A DNA stretch of 5,451 bases from Lachnospiraceae bacterium (GTDB taxonomy: Bacteria > Bacillota > Clostridia > Lachnospirales > Lachnospiraceae), in contig JAJQIE010000248.1 of assembly GCA_021199395.1 (NCBI GenBank), positions 1-5,451 of the forward strand, written 5' to 3'. Shown here piece after piece: positions 1 through 5,451 of this stretch (positions are counted from its first letter, which is position 1; each line of letters begins with the position of its first letter). The position numbers and the translations under genes are program-made. The notes under the pieces are model-generated. The model was given only the letters and a program-made list of their open reading frames with translations, ran no database searches and was not told the origin of the DNA.

Positions 1-190
1 AAAGGTGAACCTGAACACAGCGACCAGAGAGGAGCTGATGACACTGCCGGGGATCGGCGAGTCAAAAGCGGACGCGATCCTTACCTATCGCAGTGAGCAC
101 GGCGCATTTGCGAGCATCGAGGAAATTCAGAATATCTCCGGTATTAAGGACGGAGTGTTCTCTAAAATAAAAGACCTTATCACTGTTTAG
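1..190 (+). CDS. comEA: ComEA-type helix-hairpin-helix DNA-binding protein, C-terminal part
   Basis: The reading frame is open at the left edge, so only the last 62 or so residues are visible and the real start lies outside the window; the GTG at 5 is an internal valine. The visible part is the ComEA C-terminal domain: a KVNLNTA opening, then a first helix-hairpin-helix with the core LPGIGESKA, then a second with SIEEIQNISGIKD, ending DLITV. This is the typical end of the family. ComEA is a membrane-anchored or surface double-stranded DNA receptor that passes incoming DNA to the ComEC channel during natural transformation. The N-terminal membrane anchor and SLBB-like region cannot be seen. 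A comEC gene downstream in this window supports the call. The short HhH domain alone also occurs in other DNA-binding proteins, but the LNTA...LPGIG pattern is characteristic of ComEA. Confidence 0.9.
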   Translation, partial: KVNLNTATREELMTLPGIGESKADAILTYRSEHGAFASIEEIQNISGIKDGVFSKIKDLITV

Positions 191-217
191 AGGTTCAGGA
201 AAAGCTCCTGCAATCCA

Positions 218-245
218 TACACAGGTAATTGTTAAACGTTATAAT
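218..245 (+). promoter_or_regulatory. Probable sigma-A promoter of the two-component operon
   Basis: A perfect TATAAT lies at 240-245. Sixteen bases upstream, 218-223 reads TACACA, matching TTGACA at four of six positions. The start of transcription would fall near 252, giving a leader of about 40 bases before the response regulator ATG. The weak -35 box would suit an activated or autoregulated promoter, but that is inference. There is no other good promoter between the comEA stop and the regulator gene. Confidence 0.5.
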
Positions 246-253
246 ATCGGCGG

Positions 254-272
254 GTGGATAAGTCCCATCCAC
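254..272 (+). promoter_or_regulatory. Inverted repeat in the 5' leader of the response regulator gene
   Basis: GTGGAT at 254-259 and ATCCAC at 267-272 are perfect reverse complements around a 7-base loop. The element lies between the predicted transcription start and the ribosome binding site (AGAAGGAGAG, 277-286). It could be a small leader hairpin or an operator half-site pair. Six base pairs is short, so chance is possible. Confidence 0.35.
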
Positions 273-290
273 ATATAGAAGGAGAGCATC

Positions 291-980
291 ATGGCGAAAA
301 AGGTTTTGGTAGTAGATGATGAGAAACTGATCGTAAAGGGCATCCGCTTCAGTCTGGAGCAGGATGATATGGAGGTAGACTGTGCCTACGACGGAGAGGA
401 AGCAGTGAGACTGGCGAAAGAAAACAGATACGATATTATCCTTCTGGATCTGATGCTCCCAAAGCTGGACGGTCTGGAGGTATGCCAGCAGATACGGGAA
501 TTTTCGGATGTGCCGATTGTCATGCTGACGGCAAAGGGTGACGACATGGATAAGATTATGGGTCTGGAATACGGCGCTGATGATTATATCACAAAGCCCT
601 TTAACATTCTGGAGGTTAAGGCGAGGCTGAAAGCGATTATCCGGCGGACCTCCCAGAAAAACGCTGCGGAGCCTAAGGGGAAGACCGTCGAGGTGGGGGA
701 TCTTGTCCTTGACTGTGACGGGAGAAGGGTCAGCATCGCGGGGAAAGAGGTCAATCTGACGACAAAGGAATTTGACCTGCTTGAACTGCTTGTATTTAAT
801 CCGAACAAGGTATACAGCCGTGAGAGCCTTCTGAATACGGTCTGGGGCTATGAATATCCGGGCGATGTGAGAACGGTGGATGTGCATATCCGCCGTCTGC
901 GTGAGAAGATTGAGGCAAATCCGAGCGAACCGAAATACGTACATACGAAGTGGGGAGTGGGTTACTATTTCCAGCATTAA
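291..980 (+). CDS. OmpR/PhoB-family response regulator (MtrA/WalR-like)
   Basis: This is a complete 229-residue transcription factor of normal length for the family. The receiver domain (about residues 4-119) has the acidic pair Asp9/Asp10, the phospho-acceptor Asp53 in LLDLMLP, the switch Thr80 in MLTAK, and Lys102 in ITKPF. A winged-helix DNA-binding domain follows (about 133-229), with NLTTKEFDLLELL, the recognition-helix region DVRTVDVHIRRLREKI, and the terminal wing KWGVGYYF. The ATG is preceded by AGAAGGAGAG with six bases between GGAG and ATG, so the start is secure. The kinase gene overlaps its 3' end, so the two are almost certainly a cognate pair. The receiver's LLDLMLP, DVPIVMLTAK and GADDY segments are typical of MtrA, WalR and PhoP relatives; the target genes cannot be read from the sequence. 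Its position between comEA and comEC makes control of competence genes a reasonable guess but no more. Confidence 0.95.
   Translation: MAKKVLVVDDEKLIVKGIRFSLEQDDMEVDCAYDGEEAVRLAKENRYDIILLDLMLPKLDGLEVCQQIREFSDVPIVMLTAKGDDMDKIMGLEYGADDYITKPFNILEVKARLKAIIRRTSQKNAAEPKGKTVEVGDLVLDCDGRRVSIAGKEVNLTTKEFDLLELLVFNPNKVYSRESLLNTVWGYEYPGDVRTVDVHIRRLREKIEANPSEPKYVHTKWGVGYYFQH
952..969 (+). promoter_or_regulatory. Ribosome binding site and likely ATT start of the kinase gene
   Basis: GGGGAG at 952-957 lies nine bases before an in-frame ATT at 967. It falls within the codons for the conserved WGVGYY end of the response regulator. In the kinase frame there is no ATG, GTG or TTG between the TTG at 910 and the ATG at 1057. 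The 1057 codon is inside the first membrane segment, while the upstream candidates (ATG 880, GTG 901, TTG 910) have no clear ribosome binding site and would overlap the regulator by 71 to 101 bases. ATT at 967 is therefore the best-placed start, though not proven. Confidence 0.4.
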
Positions 981-2406
981 GGACAAAAAGCCAATAGTTA
1001 AAAAATATTTCAAAAGTCTTCAGGCGAGGATTTTTCTGTTCTTTATTCTGGTAGGGATGATCCCTGTCCTTGTGATGCGCTATGCGGTTCTGGCAAATTA
1101 TGTATCCCAGGCTGTCGAACAGAAGGCGCAGCTGCTGGAACGGCAGTGCCAGCAGATCCTTGAGCAGATCGCGGATTCCGAATATATGCATGGGAGCGAA
1201 TCGGAGCAGGTGGACAAGCTCATAGATCAGATGGCGTCTCTGTATTCCGGCCGGGTGATCCTGGTCAACAGCAATTTTCGCATTATAAAAGATACCTACG
1301 ATATTGATGAGGACAAGGTGATCATTTCCGAAGAGGTACTGCTCACCTTTCAGGGGACAAATTCTACGAACTATGATGAGGAAAACCAGTTTCTGGAGAT
1401 GACGATACCGATTACGGATGAGGATGCGGGCGAGACGGATGGTATTATGATCATCAGTGTTCCTACGCTGGATATCGCGAACGGGAAGACGGGGCTGAGT
1501 ACCACAGTGCTGCAGATGCAGTCGATTCTTTTGCTTTTGATCCTGGGGGTGGCTTTTTACGCTTCCCGGATACTTACGCGCCCATTTGGCCGGATCACGC
1601 AGTCTCTGGAGGATGTCGCGGGAGTGAATGATGAGGAGCTGTCGATCCCGGACTATACGGAGACGCAGCTTTTAGCGGAAGCATACAATCGTATGCTGAA
1701 GCGTATGAAGGCACAGGAGGATTCGCGCCAGGAATTTGTGTCCAATGTCTCGCATGAGTTGAAGACGCCGATTACTTCTATGAAGGTTCTGGCGGATTCC
1801 CTTCTGGCACAGGAGGATGTCCCGGTAGAGCTTTACAAGGAATTTATGGCCGATATTGCGGAGGAGATCGATCGCGAAAACAAGATTATTTCCGACTTGC
1901 TCTCTCTGGTAAAGATGGATAAGCGCTCCTCGGACGTCCATATTGAGGAAACGAATATCAATCAGCTGATCGAGCTGGTTCTTAAAAGGCTGCGTCCGAT
2001 CGCGGCTACGCGGGATATTGAACTGGTTCTTGAAAGCTTCAAGCCTGTTTTCGCGGAGGTGGACGAGACGAAGCTGACGCTTGCCATGTCGAATCTGGTC
2101 GAAAATGGGATCAAATATAACAAAGCCGGTGGCTGGGTGCATGTTTCGCTGAATGTGGATACCAGATATTTTTATGTAAAGGTGGAGGATTCCGGAATGG
2201 GTATCCCGGAGGAAGCGCAGGAGCATATTTTTGAGCGCTTTTATCGTGTTGACAAATCTCATTCGAGAGAAATCGGCGGTACCGGACTGGGACTGGCGAT
2301 TACGAGGAGCGCGGTGCTGATGCACCATGGAGCGATCAAGGTATACAGCAAAGAGGGAGAGGGAACGACGTTTACCGTGCGTATTCCGCTGAAGTATGTG
2401 CCGTGA
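967..2406 (+). CDS. Membrane sensor histidine kinase (MtrB/WalK-like), partner of the upstream regulator
   Basis: With the ATT start at 967 the protein has 479 residues; longer starts at 880, 901 or 910 are possible. Order of parts: a basic N-terminus; membrane segment 1 (about 22-44, IFLFFILVGMIPVLV); an extracytoplasmic domain of about 140 residues that looks like a single Cache/PAS-like sensor, containing GRVILVNSNFRIIKD; membrane segment 2 (about 186-205); a HAMP linker starting ILTRPF; then the kinase core. His263 in FVSNVSHELKTP is the phosphorylated residue, and HELKT also carries the Thr used for phosphatase activity. The ATP-binding domain has the N box (NLVENGIKYN, Asn380), the G1 box (DSGMGIP, Asp408), the F box FERFYRVD and the G2 box GGTGLGL (437-443). 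All catalytic motifs are intact. It overlaps the regulator gene by about 14 bases, which suggests coupled translation. The FVSNVSHELKTPITSMKVLAD block closely resembles MtrB. The sensed signal is unknown. Confidence 0.93.
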   Translation: MSSIKDKKPIVKKYFKSLQARIFLFFILVGMIPVLVMRYAVLANYVSQAVEQKAQLLERQCQQILEQIADSEYMHGSESEQVDKLIDQMASLYSGRVILVNSNFRIIKDTYDIDEDKVIISEEVLLTFQGTNSTNYDEENQFLEMTIPITDEDAGETDGIMIISVPTLDIANGKTGLSTTVLQMQSILLLLILGVAFYASRILTRPFGRITQSLEDVAGVNDEELSIPDYTETQLLAEAYNRMLKRMKAQEDSRQEFVSNVSHELKTPITSMKVLADSLLAQEDVPVELYKEFMADIAEEIDRENKIISDLLSLVKMDKRSSDVHIEETNINQLIELVLKRLRPIAATRDIELVLESFKPVFAEVDETKLTLAMSNLVENGIKYNKAGGWVHVSLNVDTRYFYVKVEDSGMGIPEEAQEHIFERFYRVDKSHSREIGGTGLGLAITRSAVLMHHGAIKVYSKEGEGTTFTVRIPLKYVP

Positions 2407-2418
2407 TGGAGGATCCAG

Positions 2419-3645
2419 GTGAGTAAAAAGAGAGTTTTTCCGGCTCTGCTTATTCTGCTTACCGTGCTGTTGTCTGTGAATGGCTGTGGCCGGGAGGAAG
2501 AGGAGAGCACAAGCTATACAATCTATTATAAAAATTCAGCGGGGACCAGTCTCTATGAGGTCAGCTATGTGCCTTCCGCGGAGACATTTGACGAAATGAT
2601 GGCGGAGCTGATGGCACAGCTGTCTGAAGTCCCTGCGGATGCTGCTTATGTGAGCGCCCTGCCGTCAACTGTGGCTTATCAGGGATACGAGCGTGGAATA
2701 GATGCCCTGCGCGTGGATTTTTCGAGCGAATACTATGATATGGACAATACGACGGAGGTGCTTTTACGCGCAGCTGTTGTAAAGACGATCTGTCAGATAC
2801 CCGGTGTGACCAGGGTGATGATTACGGTGGATTCCACACAGCTGGTAGACGCGAACGGGGAAGCGGTCGCCGCAATGGACGCGGAGAGCTTTATTGATAC
2901 GAAGAACGGCGGAATTAATTCCTATCAGACGGCTTCTCTGATCCTGTATTTTCCAAATCAGGATGGGACGATGCTGAAAAAAGAAGTGCGGAATGTACAT
3001 TATTCAAGTAATATGGTGCTGGAACGGGTGATCGTAGAACAGCTGATTGCCGGCTCAGAGTATTCTAACCGGAAAGCGGTGCTGAATTCGAATACGGAGA
3101 TTCTGGACATCAATACGAAGGATGGGGTCTGCACGATCAATTTCAGCGAACAGTTTAATACAGCTCCGACTGAAAACACGCCGTCCGCGGAGGCTGCATT
3201 GTATGCGATTGTAAATTCAATCTGTGAAACCTCTGACGAGGTCGAGAGTGTGAAGCTTACGGTGGAAGGACTGAGCAATGTCACATTCTGGGACGAGATT
3301 GATCTGAGCGGGGTCTTCACGCTGAATCAGGATATTATCGAAACGGAGACATTAGAGTCTGAATCTGAGCTTGCGGGAGCACAGGCTTCTGATTCACTGG
3401 TATCAGACGAAGCGATTTCAGAATCAGGAGCAGCTTCGGCGGAAATGTCAGGGTCGGATGGAGCTTCAGAGAATCTGTCAGATCCGAATGAAGCGGCGGA
3501 TGGCTCAGACGACTCATCAGATGCTGAATCAGGGACAGATGGATCTTCCGCGGACGCGTCGGATGCGAACGATCTGGATTCGGAGTCAGAGATACAGTCT
3601 GAAATTCCGGTCGGCAACGATCAGGTTCTTGCGGGAGCCGATTGA
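2419..3645 (+). CDS. GerMN-domain lipoprotein (LpqB-like) with acidic tail
   Basis: This is a 408-residue secreted lipoprotein. The GTG start follows GGAGG (2408-2412) by six bases and lies 12 bases after the kinase stop, so it is cotranscribed with the kinase. The N-terminus has KKR, a hydrophobic stretch, and the lipobox VNGC with Cys23 as the lipidated residue; Asn at -2 is unusual but tolerable. Two GerMN-like repeats follow. The first covers about residues 31-150, with ALRVDFSSEY followed by a helix and PGVTRVMITVD. The second covers about 170-300, with VCTINFSEQF followed by a helix and VESVKLTVEG. GerMN domains occur in the spore germination/sporulation protein GerM and in actinobacterial LpqB, which modulates the MtrB kinase from outside the membrane. 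The last 101 residues are acidic and serine-rich with no Lys or Arg. A role in tuning the adjacent kinase is inferred from the neighbourhood; a GerM-like role in sporulation is the main alternative. Confidence 0.88.
   Translation: MSKKRVFPALLILLTVLLSVNGCGREEEESTSYTIYYKNSAGTSLYEVSYVPSAETFDEMMAELMAQLSEVPADAAYVSALPSTVAYQGYERGIDALRVDFSSEYYDMDNTTEVLLRAAVVKTICQIPGVTRVMITVDSTQLVDANGEAVAAMDAESFIDTKNGGINSYQTASLILYFPNQDGTMLKKEVRNVHYSSNMVLERVIVEQLIAGSEYSNRKAVLNSNTEILDINTKDGVCTINFSEQFNTAPTENTPSAEAALYAIVNSICETSDEVESVKLTVEGLSNVTFWDEIDLSGVFTLNQDIIETETLESESELAGAQASDSLVSDEAISESGAASAEMSGSDGASENLSDPNEAADGSDDSSDAESGTDGSSADASDANDLDSESEIQSEIPVGNDQVLAGAD
3340..3642 (+). other. Segment coding the acidic, serine-rich low-complexity tail of the lipoprotein
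   Basis: Residues 308-408 contain 29 Asp/Glu and 22 Ser by hand count, with no Lys or Arg. The DNA is a run of degenerate short units such as TCAGA and GCGGATGG, without exact tandem repeats. The segment begins right after the second GerMN-like domain and runs to the stop codon. It is expected to be disordered and outside the cell membrane. Confidence 0.8.
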
Positions 3646-3653
3646 GATATGGG

Positions 3654-3679
3654 TTCCTCGCTGCGTTTGGCGGCAGGAA
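3654..3679 (+). promoter_or_regulatory. Intercistronic hairpin between the lipoprotein gene and comEC
   Basis: TTCCT (3654-3658) and GCTGC (3660-3664) pair with GCGGC (3670-3674) and AGGAA (3675-3679). This gives ten base pairs including one G-T wobble, one bulged C at 3659 and the 5-base loop GTTTG. No T run follows, so it is not a classical intrinsic terminator. It could mark an RNA processing or stability site, or hide the AGGA that precedes the small reading frame at 3687. Confidence 0.5.
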
Positions 3680-3686
3680 AGTTCAC

Positions 3687-3716
3687 ATGTTGAATATGGA
3701 AGGAGTGATGCGATGA
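3687..3716 (+). CDS. Possible 9-codon leader peptide overlapping the comEC start
   Basis: ATG at 3687 opens a frame coding MLNMEGVMR and stopping at TGA 3714-3716. That stop shares bases with the comEC ATG at 3713 in an ATGA overlap. AGGA at 3675-3678 lies eight bases upstream and is inside the 3' arm of the hairpin at 3654-3679. The arrangement would allow translational coupling into comEC. At nine codons it may be chance, and the ATGs at 3696 and 3708 share the frame. Confidence 0.25.
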   Translation: MLNMEGVMR

Positions 3717-5451
3717 GAAAACGGCCGCTGGCTCTGCTGTGCGTAGCGGTCGCGGTATTTCTGGTTCTGGCGGGAACAGGACGTCACGCTAAGAGAAACG
3801 ATATGCTTCTGGAAGTACAGGAATATCTGACAAATACAGCAGAGACGGATAATACGCTGACTCTTGAGGGAGATGTGGCGGAGGTTTGCGCGGTATCTGA
3901 AGGCATACGCCTTTCTGTAAATCGAATTTCTATTTTTACCAAAGACAGTTCACAGATTATTCTATCTTCTGATTTAAAACTCATTCTGACAATCGATACA
4001 GATAAATTTTTACCCGGCGATACGATTCGCATTACGGGGAACTATAAACCCTTCGCGGAGGCCGGGAATCCCGGTCAGTTTGATCTGCGGGAGTATTATT
4101 TTTCTCTGGATACGGTGGGACGGCTTACTGATCCGAAAGTAACTCTGCTTGAGGAGGGCGGGCGCAGTGTTTCCCGTGTGCTTGCGCGGCTTCGACGTAC
4201 CCTGCGTGGTTCTTATCTTAGGATTCTGGATGAAAAAGCGGCGCACACGGTCTCTGCGATCAGCCTCGGCGAAAAAAGCTTTATGGAACAGGAATGGAAA
4301 CAGCTCTATCAGGAAGGCGGAATTGCGCATATTATTTCAATCAGCGGGCTGCATATCAGTCTGATCGGGATGTGCATCTACCGTTTGCTTCGCAGGATCG
4401 GGTTCCCGTTTTTTGCTGCTGCGCTGCCATCCGCGGCGGTTGTGGTACTTTATGCCATGATGTCAGGCTTCAGCGTTTCGGCCATGCGCGCAGGCATTAT
4501 GTTTGTGATCTGGCTTGGCGCGCAGATAGCAGGCCGGAAATCTGATATGCTGACCTCGGTAGCGGTTGCCGCTGTGGTGATTCTGGCGGAGGATGCCAGT
4601 GCGGTTTGCAGATCCTCCTTTCTTCTGTCTTTTGGAGCGATATTGTCAATTGCATTGCTTGCGCCCCGCCTGCAGGCGGCGAATCCATTTTGCAAAGACG
4701 GATGGAAACGGGAACGCCCCCTCGCTGCGCTTGATGACAGGACGGTTCGTCCATTGAAATCCGCTTCGCGAAGGACGAACCGAATAATCAGATTGGGGGA
4801 GAAGCTTTGGAATAGCATATGCGGAGGCCTGTCTATCTGGCTCGGTTCCCTGCCGGTGACACTCTGGTTTTTTTATCAGACGTCGCCCTGGAGTATTCTT
4901 GTAAATCTTGCCGTAATACCTTTGATGTCCGCTCTGATGGCGTCTGCCCTGATCTCCTGCCTGGTGGGGCTGATCAGCGTTCCGGCAGGCATTTTTCTTT
5001 CAGCTCCGGTGTATTATCTGCTCGGATTGTTCGAATGGCTTTGCACATTGGAACGTCGGCTTCCATGCGCGGTCTGGATTGCGGGGCGCCCGGCGATCTG
5101 GAAAATCGCGGCATATTATGGCCTGCTGGCCGGGGCGGTCGCGGTATCTGCTGCAATCCGCAAAAAAAGTTTGGGAGATTGCAAAAAAAGTCTGGGAGAT
5201 TGCAAAAAAAGCCTGTGTAACCGTGATAAAAATGGTTTGCATGACTGTGATAAAAAGAGCCTGTGGTATCTTGCAATCGCGTGCAGCGTTTTTCTCATGG
5301 CGTTTCACCCGCGGGCTGGTTTGACGATCTCCTGCCTGGATGTCGGACAGGGAGATGGCACATTGATTCAGTTTTCCGATGGAACTGTCTGTATGATCGA
5401 CGGAGGCAGCTCTTCCGTGAGCGACCTTTGGGAATACCGGATCAGTCAGAC
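3713..5451 (+). CDS. comEC: ComEC/Rec2 DNA-uptake channel protein, N-terminal and central part
   Basis: The frame runs open from ATG 3713 to the window edge: 579 codons, and the C-terminus is missing. AAGGAG (3700-3705) sits seven bases before the ATG. ComEC forms the membrane channel that imports single-stranded DNA during transformation. Parts in order: a membrane segment at about 6-23; an extracytoplasmic OB-like (DUF4131) region at about 40-145, with FLPGDTIRITG and GNPGQFDLREYYF; the polytopic Competence domain from about 195, with the signature SGLHISLIG (Ser211-Gly212-Leu213-His214), the SAMRAGIM segment (Arg259) and NLAVIPL; then LDVGQGDG from residue 542 and MIDGG, which open the metallo-beta-lactamase-like domain that is cut off here. 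Two loops are expanded: one carries an inverted repeat (DNA 4740-4782), the other a lysine-rich tandem repeat (DNA 5160-5256). The frame is intact across both, so the gene appears functional as far as visible. ComEA upstream fits a DNA-uptake locus; no ComEB-type gene lies between them. Confidence 0.95.
   Translation, partial: MRKRPLALLCVAVAVFLVLAGTGRHAKRNDMLLEVQEYLTNTAETDNTLTLEGDVAEVCAVSEGIRLSVNRISIFTKDSSQIILSSDLKLILTIDTDKFLPGDTIRITGNYKPFAEAGNPGQFDLREYYFSLDTVGRLTDPKVTLLEEGGRSVSRVLARLRRTLRGSYLRILDEKAAHTVSAISLGEKSFMEQEWKQLYQEGGIAHIISISGLHISLIGMCIYRLLRRIGFPFFAAALPSAAVVVLYAMMSGFSVSAMRAGIMFVIWLGAQIAGRKSDMLTSVAVAAVVILAEDASAVCRSSFLLSFGAILSIALLAPRLQAANPFCKDGWKRERPLAALDDRTVRPLKSASRRTNRIIRLGEKLWNSICGGLSIWLGSLPVTLWFFYQTSPWSILVNLAVIPLMSALMASALISCLVGLISVPAGIFLSAPVYYLLGLFEWLCTLERRLPCAVWIAGRPAIWKIAAYYGLLAGAVAVSAAIRKKSLGDCKKSLGDCKKSLCNRDKNGLHDCDKKSLWYLAIACSVFLMAFHPRAGLTISCLDVGQGDGTLIQFSDGTVCMIDGGSSSVSDLWEYRISQ
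4740..4782. repeat. REP-like inverted repeat inside comEC
   Basis: CGGTTCGTCC (4743-4752) and GGACGAACCG (4773-4782) are perfect 10-base reverse complements around 20 bases. The left arm region also folds alone, since GGACG (4740-4744) pairs with CGTCC (4748-4752). The 10-base palindrome CTTCGCGAAG lies at 4764-4773. The segment is read in frame as a basic, polar loop (TVRPLKSASRRTNR). ATGACAGGACGGTTC-type sequence resembles REP elements known from many bacteria, but copy number cannot be tested from one window. Confidence 0.6.
5160..5256 (+). repeat. 21-bp tandem repeat with A7 tracts, and degenerate continuation, inside comEC
   Basis: Units at 5160-5180 and 5181-5201 differ at one base of 21. 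A third, diverged unit lies at 5202-5222. A7 tracts lie at 5162-5168, 5183-5189 and 5204-5210. A further pair, GTGATAAAAA at 5223-5232 and 5247-5256, is spaced 24 bases apart. The units code KKSLGDC twice, then KKSLCNR and a degenerate DKNGLHDCDKKSL, forming a Lys/Cys-rich linker (residues about 483-517) between two hydrophobic segments. Confidence 0.85.

Noticed and set aside
196..210. CAGGA/TCCTG hairpin just after the comEA stop as a terminator
   Set aside because: Only five base pairs with a 5-base loop and no following T run, so it is too weak to call as an intrinsic terminator.
195..1013. Long minus-strand open frame of 272 codons across the response regulator
   Set aside because: It mirrors a gene with all family motifs intact on the + strand, has no recognisable domain, and is a shadow frame.
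2313..2326. GGTGC/GCACC short hairpin within the kinase gene
   Set aside because: Five pairs inside a conserved coding region with no regulatory context; likely chance.
1672..2328. Minus-strand open frame of 218 codons across the kinase core
   Set aside because: The + strand here encodes clear HisKA and ATPase motifs; the reverse product has no recognisable domain.
3327..3617. Minus-strand Ser/Asp-rich frame opposite the lipoprotein tail
   Set aside because: The biased + strand codons (TCA, GAT, GAA, TCG) give a similar Ser/Glu/Asp-rich reading in reverse, so this is a composition artefact.
3667..3695. Possible promoter before comEC (TTGGCG, 17 bases, TTGAAT)
   Set aside because: Each box matches consensus at only four of six positions and overlaps the hairpin; too weak to list.
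4819..5220. Alternative + strand frame of 133 codons within comEC
   Set aside because: It is out of frame with the intact ComEC reading frame, which continues through it with membrane segments and the LDVGQGDG motif.

Overview
The window looks like chromosomal DNA from a Gram-positive anaerobe of the Lachnospiraceae/Clostridia type. The reasons are G+C near one half by eye, strong AGGAGG-like ribosome binding sites, a lipoprotein with GerMN domains, and a comEA/comEC competence locus. The organism assignment is inference from style and gene content, not from a marker gene.

Layout, all on the + strand: (1) bases 1-190, the C-terminal end of a ComEA-type DNA-binding protein, cut by the window edge; (2) bases 191-290, an intergenic region with a plausible promoter and a small inverted repeat in the leader; (3) 291-980, an OmpR-family response regulator; (4) about 967-2406, its membrane histidine kinase, overlapping the regulator and with no normal start codon near the overlap; (5) 2419-3645, a lipoprotein with two GerMN-like domains and a long acidic, lysine/arginine-free tail; (6) 3646-3712, a short gap with a good hairpin and a 9-codon reading frame whose stop overlaps the next start; (7) 3713 to the window end, a ComEC/Rec2 DNA-uptake channel cut off just inside its C-terminal metallo-beta-lactamase-like domain.

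Genes 3-5 read as one transcription unit with overlaps or short gaps. ComEC follows after 67 bases with no classical terminator, so it probably belongs to the same transcript. The most notable point is the set response regulator - kinase - GerMN lipoprotein. It has the same order and domain types as the actinobacterial mtrA-mtrB-lpqB locus, yet here it sits between comEA and comEC. A testable reading is a cell-envelope sensing module, with the lipoprotein tuning the kinase from outside the membrane, tied to expression of the DNA-uptake machinery.

Two stretches inside comEC look acquired or expanded: a REP-like inverted repeat read in frame in one cytoplasmic loop, and a 21-bp tandem repeat with A7 tracts that makes a lysine-rich linker before the C-terminal domain. 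No RNA genes, CRISPR arrays, insertion sequences or transposases were seen.
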